Assembly: GCA_028287895.1 (NCBI GenBank)
Contig: JAQBOV010000027.1
Coordinates: 62,001 to 126,000, forward strand
DNA from: Mucilaginibacter sp.
Lineage (GTDB): Bacteria > Bacteroidota > Bacteroidia > Sphingobacteriales > Sphingobacteriaceae
Reading direction: 5' to 3'
Length of the DNA: 64,000 nt
Below the pieces are notes generated by a model. It was not told where the DNA came from. It saw only the letters and a program-made list of their open reading frames with translations, and made no database searches. This document shows positions 18,042 to 27,092 of this stretch, in pieces. The translations under genes and the position numbers were made by a program. Each line of letters starts with the position of its first letter. Within the stretch, counting starts at the first letter, position 1.

Positions 18042-19767
18042 AGTTGCTGGTACTTTGTTGCGAATTAAATATCTGCACATACTCTGTACTGGTATGCATC
18101 AGCTCATCGTGCTTGCCTATGGCCACTATTTCGCCTTCCATCAGCAATATGATCTGATCATATTGCTCCACAGAAGCTATTTTTTGCGTTACAGAGATCA
18201 GCGTTAATCCCGGGTAGTTTTTTTGCACGTTTTCAAGTATTTTATTTTCGGTATTATTATCAACGCGCGCTGTAAAATCATCCAGCAATAACACTTTCGG
18301 ATCTACTGCCAGAGCCCGCGCCAGCATGATCCTTTGCTTTTGGCCGCCGGAAAGGCTTGAGCCGCGCTCAGAAACTATGGTACTTAATTTATCCGGCAGT
18401 GAGTCGATAAACTCTCTCAGTTCGGCGGTGTCTATTGCTTTATCCAACGATTGATCTGTTACCGTATCGCTAAAGGCAATATTTTCGCGGATACTCATAT
18501 TAAAAATAATGCTGTCCTGGAAAACAAAACCCACCTGGCTGTGAAACGACTCGCTGTGGTAATAATCAACCGGCCGGCCATCAAACTTTACAACGCCCGA
18601 ATGAGGTTTGATTAAACCTGTAAGCAAATACAACAACTGGGTTTTACCCGCGGCAGTCGGACCTATAACTGCAATTTTTGAACCCGCCTTAACCGAAAAG
18701 GAAATATCCTTTAAGACAGGTTTTTGACCATAGATCACATTGATATCTTTGAGTTCAACATCACCCCGCAAATTATCAGTAACCGTTCCGGTTTCAGGTA
18801 GTTCGGGGGAATCTATTACTGAACTTATACGTTCATATGAAGCAGTAGCTTGTGCTATCACATTGCTCATAAAACCGATGATCAGTATCGGGAATATCAA
18901 TAATACCAGGTAACTGTTAAAAGCAGCAAAATCACCTAATGACAAACTCTTGTTAATAACAAAATGCCCGCCCAAAGCTAATATGGTTAAGCCCGCCATA
19001 TTGGCCGTAAACGTAATGACGGGAATAAGCCCGGCAAAAAGCCGAAGGATGGAAAGGCCAAAATCTTTGGCTTTGGTGTTGGCTTGTAAAAACTTAATGT
19101 ATTCCAGTTGCTGTGAATTGATGACCCGAATTAAGGCTGAACCCAAAATGCTTTCGTTGATCACTTTATTCAGCCAGTCAAGAACTGCCCTGCTTTCTTT
19201 AAATAATACCCTTACTTTTTTTAATACCAGGAAAAAAGTGATACCAATGATCGGGATGATGGCGATCACACATAAAGCCAGTTTCCAGTTGATGATAAGC
19301 AGTAATATGCTGGCGCCAATAATGACAAACAGCGACGAAACAATAGACACAATAGCCTGTGAGACAAACATTTTAATAGAATCCACATCGGCTGTCAGAT
19401 TGGTCAGCAATTTTGATGGATTGGCAAATTCGACATAAGCATAACTTTGCCTTGATATTTTATCCGAAAGACGTGTCCGCAAATCCCTCGCTACAAGTTC
19501 GGACGCATAGGTCTGGATGATGCTTTGCAAATAGGCAAACACAAAAATACAGAGTACCGCCAGCATAAATTGCGTTATTGTCGGCTTAAAATTAAAATTA
19601 CCGGCAGTATATGCATCTATGCCGTGCGCAATAATCCTGGGTAACCATAAGTTGATAGCGTTACTAAATAGTGCAAACACAATCAGCATGATTACCAGGC
19701 CCCTATATGGTTTTAGCAGACCAAAGATACCGGGATTTTTATCATATCGTTTAGTCTTGTTGACCAT
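18031..19767 (-). CDS. Heterodimeric ABC exporter, subunit with degenerate ATP site
   Basis: This 578-residue permease-ATPase fusion is the partner of the gene just downstream. Walker A is intact (GPTAAGKT, 369-376) and the signature is canonical (LSGGQ, 472-476). The Walker B catalytic glutamate is Asp (LLLDD, D497) and the switch histidine is Gln (Q528 in SVTQKI). These are the marks of the non-hydrolytic half of heterodimeric exporters such as TM287/288, BmrCD and LmrCD. Exporters of this group carry lipids or hydrophobic drugs; the cargo here is unknown. Confidence 0.93.
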   Translation of the reverse strand: MVNKTKRYDKNPGIFGLLKPYRGLVIMLIVFALFSNAINLWLPRIIAHGIDAYTAGNFNFKPTITQFMLAVLCIFVFAYLQSIIQTYASELVARDLRTRLSDKISRQSYAYVEFANPSKLLTNLTADVDSIKMFVSQAIVSIVSSLFVIIGASILLLIINWKLALCVIAIIPIIGITFFLVLKKVRVLFKESRAVLDWLNKVINESILGSALIRVINSQQLEYIKFLQANTKAKDFGLSILRLFAGLIPVITFTANMAGLTILALGGHFVINKSLSLGDFAAFNSYLVLLIFPILIIGFMSNVIAQATASYERISSVIDSPELPETGTVTDNLRGDVELKDINVIYGQKPVLKDISFSVKAGSKIAVIGPTAAGKTQLLYLLTGLIKPHSGVVKFDGRPVDYYHSESFHSQVGFVFQDSIIFNMSIRENIAFSDTVTDQSLDKAIDTAELREFIDSLPDKLSTIVSERGSSLSGGQKQRIMLARALAVDPKVLLLDDFTARVDNNTENKILENVQKNYPGLTLISVTQKIASVEQYDQIILLMEGEIVAIGKHDELMHTSTEYVQIFNSQQSTSNYEL

Positions 19768-19948
19768 AAAATTGTATAACAGTAATGTTTATTCAGGTAA
19801 AAATAATAAAGCTTTGTTACCGTACAGCAAATTTTAAATAGAGTTTGCTGATATGCTAACTTAAATTATAGGCGAACAAGAAAGAAAAACATTTTAAAAG
19901 ATTGTGCAGTTTTTGATCATATCAATAAAACATGCAAAAGCAAGTTAC

Positions 19949-20413
19949 TTAATTACCTTGCGCCAGCCTGAATTTCGTAAACTGGTGATGGGCATCATGC
20001 AAGAGAAAGAATTCCGTCCATTGCGTAATAGTCAGTATTCCCAATTTTAAATGCGTGCCTGTTCTATCGCGCTTCCGGTCTGATAAATCGGTGATCAATT
20101 GATCAAATTTTACCCTATCCGAATATAGCCGTTTAAAAACTTCATCAATAGCCCATCCCCGCCATTCTAAAAATACTGGATCATTATCTGCCCATAGGAA
20201 TTAAAAGAAGGATTATCTTTTGCCAGGATAGCGTTGATCCGGTTAATACCTACTGCTGGCAGATAAACAGCAAGATGCGCGATATTATCATGAATATTCC
20301 ATTTGCCGGGTTCGGGGCGCCCTAGTTAAACGATCACTATCCAGATGGGCAATTGATACATCAAACGAGGCATGTTGGTTTTTTAACCGGCCTATTAACG
20401 ATGGATACAGCAT
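19949..20413 (-). pseudogene. Broken DinB/YfiT-like gene
   Basis: Read from the ATG at 20413, the frame opens as MLYPSLIGRLKNQHASFD and then breaks. After a shift at about 20311-20322 it continues PGKWNIHDNIAHLAVYLPA and INRINAILAKDNPSFN. After a second shift at about 20167-20205 it continues FLEWRGWAIDEVFKRLYSD and ends WTEFFLLHDAHHQFTKFRLA and TAA at 19949. Joined, this is a normal-length (about 155 codon) DinB-superfamily protein, with the metal-ligand histidines of the family (NIxHL, HDAHH). Both lesions are small indels. Either the gene is dead or the two spots are sequencing errors. Confidence 0.75.
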
Positions 20414-20462
20414 TTGAGACAATGATTATAAGTATTCAGGCTTAGATATTATCTGATCCGCA

Positions 20463-20783
20463 TTATGAGTTATCCTGCTGGTATTTGTAATGCAAATGCT
20501 TTAATGTTTCTTCCGATGCCGAATCAGATGAAATGCCATACCCTGAAACCAGTAATCCTTTTAAACCTGATTTGGAGACCAATGCGTAAACGTTGGCTTC
20601 GTCGGCCGGATCAGATGCCCCTTCATAGCGGTAAAGGTCTGCTATCTCAAATTCATCAGCCGGATATTCCCGGCCATCGGCAACAAGCTTATTTTCCTTC
20701 AGATTAAAATCTAAAGTATAGCCCTGCTGATGTAGTTTTTCTATAGCCTCGGTGATTGTGGCATAATGGAATTGCTGTTTCAT
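20463..20783 (-). CDS. Conserved small Bacteroidota protein, function unknown
   Basis: The 106-residue acidic protein has no signal peptide or membrane segment. Such proteins, with a FHYATITEAIEKLHQQGY start and a GREYPADEFEIADLYRYEG centre, are widespread in Bacteroidota and are sometimes mislabelled phosphoribosylpyrophosphate synthetase; no PRPP-binding loop is present. A TACTTTTG -7 element (20800-20807 on the minus strand) lies just before the ATG. It follows the broken DinB-like gene on the same strand. Confidence 0.8.
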   Translation of the reverse strand: MKQQFHYATITEAIEKLHQQGYTLDFNLKENKLVADGREYPADEFEIADLYRYEGASDPADEANVYALVSKSGLKGLLVSGYGISSDSASEETLKHLHYKYQQDNS

Positions 20784-20799
20784 GGTACTTTCGGGATTG

Positions 20800-20807
20800 C
20801 AAAAGTA
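20800..20807 (-). promoter_or_regulatory. Bacteroidota -7 promoter element
   Basis: On the minus strand this reads TACTTTTG, matching TAnnTTTG, and lies 17 bases before the ATG of the small conserved gene ending at 20463. No convincing -33 element was found at 17-23 bases. Confidence 0.45.
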
Positions 20808-20928
20808 AAGTTACCAAAATAATAAGCGGCCAATGGTAATTAAGGGAATGATATTTAAAAAAATACAAAATTTGACAAACCAGCCTGATTACAAATTGTT
20901 TTCACTGAATTGACTGTATTTAAAATGT

Positions 20929-20936
20929 AAGGAGGA
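20929..20936 (+). promoter_or_regulatory. Strong Shine-Dalgarno site of hsp20
   Basis: AAGGAGGA lies seven bases before the ATG at 20944. Such a full anti-16S match is unusual in Bacteroidota, where most genes here lack one, and suggests high translation of the chaperone. Confidence 0.7.
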
Positions 20937-20943
20937 AAGAAAG

Positions 20944-21384
20944 ATGAGTTTAGTAAAATTTCAGGAGGGGAAAAACAGGAATGTTTTGGCCCCAGGATTC
21001 AGCGATATTTTTGAATCATTTTTTAATGATTCATTTTTATCCGACAGGATGATCTCAAGAGTACCGGCAGTTAACGTTGCCGAAACAGATGAGGGCTATC
21101 ATATTGAATTGGCCGCACCGGGATTGAAAAAAGAAGATTTTAAGATCGATCTTGAACGAAATATGCTTAACATTTCGGTGGAGAAGAAATCGGAAGAAAC
21201 GGAAAACAACAAAAAATACAATAAAAGGGAGTATAGCTATACCTCTTTTGTACGGTCGTTTACCCTGCCGGATTCGGTAGACGATGGAAAAATTGAAGCC
21301 GAATACAACGATGGCATATTAAGGATTAAAATCGCCAAGCAAGAGGAATCAAAAACCGCCAGCAGGCATATCCAGATCAGGTAA
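20944..21384 (+). CDS. Hsp20/alpha-crystallin small heat-shock protein
   Basis: This 146-residue ATP-independent holdase has the alpha-crystallin domain from about residue 40, starting PAVNVAETDEGYHIELAAPG, with the family motif GLKKEDFKIDLE and the late GILRIKIAK (the G-x-L motif), followed by a short C-terminal tail with IQIR (an I-x-I-type anchor). Length is normal. It has a strong ribosome-binding site and is followed by a perfect 17-bp terminator hairpin, so it is monocistronic. Confidence 0.95.
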   Translation: MSLVKFQEGKNRNVLAPGFSDIFESFFNDSFLSDRMISRVPAVNVAETDEGYHIELAAPGLKKEDFKIDLERNMLNISVEKKSEETENNKKYNKREYSYTSFVRSFTLPDSVDDGKIEAEYNDGILRIKIAKQEESKTASRHIQIR

Positions 21385-21400
21385 ACACGCCTTTAATTAA

Positions 21401-21442
21401 AAACTAAAAAAGAGATGTCTGCCGGCATCTCTTTTTTAGTTT
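21401..21442. terminator. Perfect 17-bp terminator hairpin after hsp20
   Basis: AAACTAAAAAAGAGATG at 21401-21417 pairs exactly with 21426-21442 across an eight-base loop. The A-run and T-run flanks make it work in both directions. Confidence 0.9.
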
Positions 21443-21555
21443 CCGTTTACCTAACAATGATCTATACGTAAAGCAAATATTTTACAATACCGATTGTAGC
21501 AACTTTCACTTCCGATACGTAATGGCTGGTATAAGTTATATCAAATATCAACGTT

Positions 21556-22275
21556 ATGAAAACCTATAAAAACTTTACTAAACGATGGATAGCAGGGCTT
21601 GGTGCGGTATGTTTGCTATCCGTATTATTTTCATCCTGTTTAAAAAGCCACAATGATTATTACGCCCCGCCCGTGGCTTACGTATCATTTATCCAGGCCT
21701 CACCTGGCGAGCCGCCTCTGGATTTTTACTTAAACGCCAATAAGGTGAACTCGGCCCCGCTCGTGTATGGAAATGTGATCGATTATTTCAGGGCCTATAC
21801 AGGCACAAGAACAGTTAATTTTTATAACCAGGGCAGTATGTCTAAAATCCTCTCAGACACTATTCATTTAAACCCTGATGTTGCTTATTCCCTGTTCCTT
21901 GCCAATACCACGGCTCATCCTGAAATTGTTTTATTAACCGATTCGATCAGCAAACCTGCTTCGGGGAATGTCAGCATACGTTTTGTCAACGTTAGTCCTG
22001 ATGCACCTGCCGTGGACTTTGCTCTGAAAGATAGTACTGCTATGGTTTCGAATAAAGCTTTTAAAGGATATTCTTCTTTTTTACCAATTCAGGGAAACAG
22101 GAGCTATACTTTTGAAGTGCGCCAGCAGGGTACCGGTACGGTTTTGGCAACACTTGCCAATGTAACTCTGACTAGTGGACTGGTGTATACCATATGGTTG
22201 CACGGCCTTGTCGGATCTGCCGGCACTAGTGACAAATTAAGCGCCGACATTATTACCAATGCTTATTACTATTAA
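21556..22275 (+). CDS. DUF4397 domain lipoprotein
   Basis: The 239-residue protein has a signal peptide with a lipobox (LFSSC, Cys at about residue 28), so it should be a lipid-anchored envelope protein. Two repeats follow that match DUF4397: each has a VSFIQASPGEPPLDFYLN- or IRFVNVSPDAPAVDFALK-like opening, then a G-S/YxxxF segment and a strand ending in YS/YT. DUF4397 is a beta-sandwich of unknown function, common in Bacteroidota. It has its own terminator downstream. Confidence 0.88.
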   Translation: MKTYKNFTKRWIAGLGAVCLLSVLFSSCLKSHNDYYAPPVAYVSFIQASPGEPPLDFYLNANKVNSAPLVYGNVIDYFRAYTGTRTVNFYNQGSMSKILSDTIHLNPDVAYSLFLANTTAHPEIVLLTDSISKPASGNVSIRFVNVSPDAPAVDFALKDSTAMVSNKAFKGYSSFLPIQGNRSYTFEVRQQGTGTVLATLANVTLTSGLVYTIWLHGLVGSAGTSDKLSADIITNAYYY

Positions 22276-22295
22276 AGTACGGTAACATAAAATTT

Positions 22296-22333
22296 AAAAA
22301 GCGAATGACAAATAAATGATCATTCGCTTTTTT
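22296..22333. terminator. Terminator after the DUF4397 lipoprotein gene
   Basis: AAAAAGCGAATGA (22296-22308) pairs with TCATTCGCTTTTT (22320-22332), a 13-bp perfect stem ending in a run of T. Confidence 0.88.
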
Positions 22334-22742
22334 GTTAACCGGAACATGGAAATTTTTAGAACCAGTACCCGCATGATATTTATAGTTCCTGTATTTCATT
22401 TCCATAAAATCGTGTCATATTGATAGCGTTTTGGGTAAATCACAAATATTCATCCCCGCACTTTTTTAAAATATAGAATGGAACTGTCAGATGAGGATCA
22501 AATAGTGTATATTTTTTTGATCATCGTATTTTTATTGGACTTCTACTGAAAGCCGGATTGCATTTTCATTTTGATAAAACTACCAGATCATAACGATAGT
22601 ATTTGCAAAAAACATATTCTTTTCATACAAAAGATAACCGGTATAAATTCAACAATATCAGCATTTTATCAAACAACATTTCGGCATTGCCGTATAAATG
22701 GCAGCAAAATTGCTTCTCATTGTTCATCTTAAATAATTTAAC
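22334..22742. other. Long AT-rich intergenic stretch
   Basis: This 409-base stretch has no frame with family resemblance. A 23-codon frame at 22478-22549 encodes an acidic start and a hydrophobic tail and is the only item of note. No repeat or strong hairpin is visible. Confidence 0.5.
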
Positions 22743-22931
22743 ATGACAACAATATATCTGGTGCTTGAAATAAGCGCTTTGTTACTGGTCATCGTGCTTC
22801 CGTTAGCCGGACCAAAGAAAAAGAAAACCCGAAAGGTTGCCCTTGTGGAAATCAGCAATTGGGCTATAGATGAGAATGGTGGTTTGCAGAACTTTGTTAA
22901 GGCACGGCCCGACCATCATCCTGCAAAATAA
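22743..22931 (+). CDS. Small single-pass membrane protein, unknown function
   Basis: This 62-residue frame begins with one hydrophobic helix (about residues 4-22, ILALLL-type composition), then a basic PKKKKTRK stop-transfer stretch and a polar tail. It is followed by a good terminator hairpin (22961-22991), which supports a real transcript. I do not recognise a family. Confidence 0.5.
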   Translation: MTTIYLVLEISALLLVIVLPLAGPKKKKTRKVALVEISNWAIDENGGLQNFVKARPDHHPAK

Positions 22932-22960
22932 GTTACTCAGGTTATCTTTCCCGACTAGCA

Positions 22961-22993
22961 AAAGCCTCTCAGAGAAAAAATGAGGGGCTTTTT
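22961..22993 (+). terminator. Terminator after the small membrane protein
   Basis: AAAGCCTCTCA (22961-22971) pairs with TGAGGGGCTTT (22981-22991) with one G-U pair, followed by T residues. Confidence 0.8.
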
Positions 22994-23009
22994 CATTGCC
23001 TATGCTTTT

Positions 23010-23498
23010 TTACTTTGCAGGTTTGAAATCCTGGTTCACTACCGGTGATGCAGTGGGTATGATTATCTCATTAAACTCGTGTTGGTTGCTCTTGTGGCAA
23101 TTATTGCAGTTGTTGGTCAGATCAACAAAGCCTTTTTTGAACAATTGGATATCCTTTTGCTTGATAGCTTGATTAATACTGTTTATTGCAGGATTGATCA
23201 TACCGATGCTTTTCACTTCAGGCCGGTCGGTACAATATTTTTTAATATCATCCAAAGTCTCTCCTATCTCATGCATTTCAAAATCGGCCATTTTCCAGTT
23301 ATTATTCATACCGGCAAACCAAAGCTTGGCATGATGCAATTGTATCCCCGTCATAAACTCGCCTAAACCTGGCTTATAGGCATCATTCAATCTTATTTGA
23401 AGACTGTCGACCTGTGACTGCAATTTTTGTGTATCGGCACTTTGCCGACCACATGAGGTAATCATAATAAAAGCTGCAAAAATTAATATGGTTTTCAT
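23010..23498 (-). CDS. Haem-motif (CxxCH) periplasmic lipoprotein
   Basis: The 162-residue protein has a signal peptide with lipobox ITSC (Cys16), a short coiled-coil stretch (about residues 22-38) and a C-terminal C-x-x-C-H haem-c site (NNCNNCHK, about residues 131-138). The helical layout with a single late CxxCH resembles cytochrome c'-type folds. It could be a small electron carrier or haem sensor. It lies downstream of mocA, 36 bases apart on the same strand, so electron transfer for a molybdoenzyme is possible, but that is inference. Confidence 0.82.
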   Translation of the reverse strand: MKTILIFAAFIMITSCGRQSADTQKLQSQVDSLQIRLNDAYKPGLGEFMTGIQLHHAKLWFAGMNNNWKMADFEMHEIGETLDDIKKYCTDRPEVKSIGMINPAINSINQAIKQKDIQLFKKGFVDLTNNCNNCHKSNQHEFNEIIIPTASPVVNQDFKPAK

Positions 23499-23534
23499 TT
23501 TATTATCAATTGAGTATCCTTTGATAAAGATATT

Positions 23535-24149
23535 TCATTTCGATAATGATTCGTAATCATCCGGCGTATCAATATCGATACCTCCCAACGGAAAAGGAAC
23601 GGCTGCAAGCGCATCCGGGTATTGCTGCATGATCTTTTTGGCGCCTGAATCGCCCTTTAATCCAAGTAATTGCTGGAAAAAGCTTTTATGAAAAAGTGCA
23701 GGTGTGCCTATTGTATCCTCGTACTTACTGGCAATAATAGGTTTTGCAGTTGTTCTTTGTGTGGCAAGCAACTGATCCAGCAGGGATGAGGTAACAAAAG
23801 GCTGGTCGCATACCAACAATATGGCAGCATCGGGCAGCGGGGCAATATCATACAAGGCATTTATACCACTTACAATAGAAGATGCTATACCTGCTTGCCA
23901 GTCACTATTTTTGATAATATGCAGGCCGGTTGTGTCGATCCCATTTATAACTGATTCAAAATCCAAACCTAAAACCAGTATGACAGCTTGTAGAGATGAT
24001 TCCCTTGCAGCATAGACGGTATGCTCAAGCAAAGTTTTACCCTTGTAATGCAATAACTGTTTAGGCTTACCTAAACGTTTTGATCCGCCCGCCGCCAGGA
24101 TAATGGCAGCGCAATTAGTTACGGAATATTCCTGACCAGTTATAGCCAT
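23535..24149 (-). CDS. MocA-like molybdopterin cytidylyltransferase
   Basis: This 204-residue nucleotidyltransferase has the diagnostic start IILAAGGSKRLGKPKQLLHY, then GKTLLEH, and a CDQPF motif for metal/nucleotide binding. This matches MocA (CTP:molybdopterin) more than MobA (GTP). It would add CMP to molybdopterin for enzymes of the xanthine/aldehyde dehydrogenase family. I set the start at 24149, just downstream of the xdhC-like stop at 24160; a longer in-frame start at 24221 would overlap that gene. The neighbour XdhC-like protein handles the product, which supports the assignment. Confidence 0.85.
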   Translation of the reverse strand: MAITGQEYSVTNCAAIILAAGGSKRLGKPKQLLHYKGKTLLEHTVYAARESSLQAVILVLGLDFESVINGIDTTGLHIIKNSDWQAGIASSIVSGINALYDIAPLPDAAILLVCDQPFVTSSLLDQLLATQRTTAKPIIASKYEDTIGTPALFHKSFFQQLLGLKGDSGAKKIMQQYPDALAAVPFPLGGIDIDTPDDYESLSK

Positions 24150-24159
24150 CAGTTTATTA

Positions 24160-25278
24160 TTAATCTCTTTGATGAATTGCAGTTTTCCGCAGCCGCAGAA
24201 ACGTACCATTCCTGCCTGCAAGTGCGGCTTTTACTTCGGCAATCAGAGATAAAGCGATCTCTTCGGGCGTTACAGCGCCTATATCAAGACCTAAAGGAGC
24301 ATGTATCCTTTCCATATCCCGGGGTGTTACAACAATACCCTGAGCAGCCAGTTCACGCCATATTTTCTCAGAACGGACACGAGGCCCGAGCATACCTATA
24401 TATGGCGCAGTTGTGGCCAGTGTTTTGGGCAAATTATTTTTATCTGTTTTATAGTCATGCGCCATCAGGATAATTGCCGTATGTGCATCAATAAACATAC
24501 CCGGGAAATTGGCCGGTGAAACAACCTCATCAGCTATGGCGATAATATGTGGATTAATCTTTTGCAGTTCGGCCACTATGGTTAACCGCCAGCCCATTTC
24601 CTTTATCAGCCTGCTCAACGGGTAAACATCGTATTGATGGCCCATTAATACCATATTGATCTCGGGCGGCAATATCTCAATAAAGGTTTCCAGTTTCCGT
24701 CCGTTTTTTAGTTCAAAATAATGAGGTGCAGAGTGCCCCCTTGAAAGCTGCTCTATAATTGCCTGCTGCAATTGATGTTCTGCCGAAGCGTCTCCAACAA
24801 CAGCCAGGCTAGATGAACCGGTATACTTAATAACTTCACCAGCCTTTACATTCCAGTCGCCGGATAATCCTGTGATGGTAACCAATACATGTGTTTCGCG
24901 GTTTGCTTTCACACAATCCTTTAAAACCTCAACAGGGTTATTTTTATCATGGATATCCAGGGGCGTAAACAACACATCGATCACTCCGTTACAACCCAAT
25001 CCTACGCCGATCTGGTAAGGATCATCCTCGGTGGTATCATAGGTGATCAGTGTGGACCGAGAATTTTTAATGGCGAGCTGCGAACGTTTAAGCGCATCCC
25101 CTTCCAGGCATCCGCCGCTGATACCGCCTACCCATACCCCATTATCCATTACCAGCATACGGGCACCCGTTCGGCGATAAGAAGATCCTTCAACCCTTAC
25201 AACAGTGGCCAGGGCCAGGTTAGCGGTGGTCTTATCCGCCTCCTGATATGCTTTAATAATTGCCTTTATTTCTTTCAT
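24160..25278 (-). CDS. XdhC/CoxI family molybdenum-cofactor maturation protein
   Basis: The 372-residue protein has the N-terminal XdhC/CoxI domain (VVRVEGSSYRRTGARMLV, GVWVGGISGGCLEGD) and the C-terminal Rossmann-like XdhC_C domain (from about residue 205). XdhC binds the cofactor, promotes its sulfuration and inserts it into xanthine or aldehyde dehydrogenases. It is cotranscribed with mocA (10 bases apart). The molybdoenzyme subunits are not in this window. Confidence 0.9.
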   Translation of the reverse strand: MKEIKAIIKAYQEADKTTANLALATVVRVEGSSYRRTGARMLVMDNGVWVGGISGGCLEGDALKRSQLAIKNSRSTLITYDTTEDDPYQIGVGLGCNGVIDVLFTPLDIHDKNNPVEVLKDCVKANRETHVLVTITGLSGDWNVKAGEVIKYTGSSSLAVVGDASAEHQLQQAIIEQLSRGHSAPHYFELKNGRKLETFIEILPPEINMVLMGHQYDVYPLSRLIKEMGWRLTIVAELQKINPHIIAIADEVVSPANFPGMFIDAHTAIILMAHDYKTDKNNLPKTLATTAPYIGMLGPRVRSEKIWRELAAQGIVVTPRDMERIHAPLGLDIGAVTPEEIALSLIAEVKAALAGRNGTFLRLRKTAIHQRD

Positions 25279-25322
25279 GCGATCTAAAAATGATAAATAC
25301 GCTGACAGCGAAAGATATTTAC

Positions 25323-26948
25323 CTACCTCCCAAATGGCGGTAAACCGTTTAACTGCCTGTACAGCGGCAGATCATTACGCGGTTTCGCCGATTGATGGAA
25401 ATTGGTACAGTAATATACCTGCAAATGCAGCTCGGTGATGCCGTGACGTACAATTTCTATATCAGGTAATTGCTTTACGTTGTCAAAAAATGGCTTTACA
25501 TCAGCATCCACATTAGCCTGGTGCTCCTGACCTATAATAATGGCATCATCACCTACCAGTGTTTTTGGGTCAACCAAAAAAGCCAGGTTCCTTGGATCAT
25601 TGCTAAAGCAAATAATCTCTTTTTTGCCTTTAAGCGCCCAGTCTTCTTTTCCTGTCAACCACCAGCGGGTGCTCCCCGCAAATAACTTCTTATTTTGCAG
25701 CCAGCCCTCTTTTTCAAAGCGGGTCATGATATCGTCATAATCAATACCCTGTATCGTTGGATCGACATTATCCCCGTGAAATTTATTCACCACCCATTTC
25801 GGACCGTAGGATTGCCAGAAGCCGGTTACCATGTGTATGCTTAATACGCCAATGGTGATCACTGTAAAGCATGCAGAAAATCTGAGCCATCTTCGGATAC
25901 CGCGGCCTTGTCTATCTCCTTTGCTAAGGTTCTTATCTATGGCAAATCCCAAAGGTATAAACAACATCATATAGCCCGGCGCCTGCCAGTGAAAATGATA
26001 TTGCAGATCAGCCCACAAAGTAACCACTGTAAAAAATACGATGGGCAATATAGAAAGCCAGAACGAAAAACTATATGCCTTTGATGTCGTACGAAGCTTA
26101 AAAGATCTGAACAATTCGCGAACAGTTGGTATCCATATCCAGGGCAATAACCATACCGATTGAAGCAGGATGCTTCGCAAAAACCAATCAATATGCAACT
26201 GGAACTTACTACCTGCGCCTGCACGCGAACCCTGGAAAACAAAGGACGCCCAGTTATTATTATAGTTCCACCACAATACCGGTATTGCGAAGATCATAGT
26301 GATCAATATCGCTAAGTAAGGTCCCGGATGCCACAGCCAATGCCTTTGATCTTTATTCGCACCCACAAACAAAAACACGCCGGCGAAAATGAACAGCACA
26401 TGGTATTTGCTTAAAGTGGCTAGTCCAAGGCATACACCTGTCATTATCCATAATAACCAGGTGCGGCGGCTGCTTCTTACTGTTTTCAGATCCTCACCCT
26501 GACGGCCAAACATTAGCTGCACTAAAAAGTAAGCGCTGGCAAGCCAGAAAAACATCAGCGGTGCATCAGGCTGAAACCAACAGGCAATAGCCACTGTAAA
26601 TACTGCGCTCAAGTTCATTACCACCACAGCCCAGAAACCTGCCTTTGCTGTAAATAATTTGCGGGTGATCAGGAACAGCAGCCAGCTTGTGCCGGCAAAT
26701 AATACAACCGCCGGGAATCTTAGTCCGAGTTTAGTCAGTCCAAAAATCTTTATAGTCAACCCGCTTAGCCAGAAGAATAACGGCGGCTGATCAAAATAAC
26801 TCAGTTCAAGATGCATAGCGCCCCTGAAATAATAGGCCTCGCCTATGCCAAGCCCGGTATATGCTGCTATAAAAATGCGTATTACAAATGTGATCAGGAT
26901 TAATGCTATGGTGTACAATGCTGCATTACCCTCGGTTAGTTTCTTCAT
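25323..26948 (-). CDS. GT39/ArnT-like membrane glycosyltransferase
   Basis: This 541-residue integral membrane protein has about 11-12 helices in its first 400 residues and a soluble C-terminal part. The first periplasmic loop has the GEAYYF...FDQPPLFFW pattern, which places acidic residues where GT39/GT83 (PMT, ArnT) enzymes carry them. Such enzymes move a sugar from a polyprenyl-phosphate donor to lipid or protein at the periplasmic face. The acceptor is unknown. It lies 44 bases upstream of the XdhC-like gene on the same strand. Confidence 0.88.
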   Translation of the reverse strand: MKKLTEGNAALYTIALILITFVIRIFIAAYTGLGIGEAYYFRGAMHLELSYFDQPPLFFWLSGLTIKIFGLTKLGLRFPAVVLFAGTSWLLFLITRKLFTAKAGFWAVVVMNLSAVFTVAIACWFQPDAPLMFFWLASAYFLVQLMFGRQGEDLKTVRSSRRTWLLWIMTGVCLGLATLSKYHVLFIFAGVFLFVGANKDQRHWLWHPGPYLAILITMIFAIPVLWWNYNNNWASFVFQGSRAGAGSKFQLHIDWFLRSILLQSVWLLPWIWIPTVRELFRSFKLRTTSKAYSFSFWLSILPIVFFTVVTLWADLQYHFHWQAPGYMMLFIPLGFAIDKNLSKGDRQGRGIRRWLRFSACFTVITIGVLSIHMVTGFWQSYGPKWVVNKFHGDNVDPTIQGIDYDDIMTRFEKEGWLQNKKLFAGSTRWWLTGKEDWALKGKKEIICFSNDPRNLAFLVDPKTLVGDDAIIIGQEHQANVDADVKPFFDNVKQLPDIEIVRHGITELHLQVYYCTNFHQSAKPRNDLPLYRQLNGLPPFGR

Positions 26949-27092
26949 TTTAAGTAAAGGGGTATTTTCCCGAAATGCAAAGTGAGCAATTCTTTAAAAG
27001 AATTACGAATTATTTACACACTTTTTTAAAATGACGAATATTAGTTCCCCGGTTTGCCTGAGCGGATCCACGTTGACCGACTTTTAAATCAA

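Noticed and set aside
18950..19438. 162-codon frame on the plus strand
   Set aside because: It lies antisense to the ABC exporter gene and has no family pattern.
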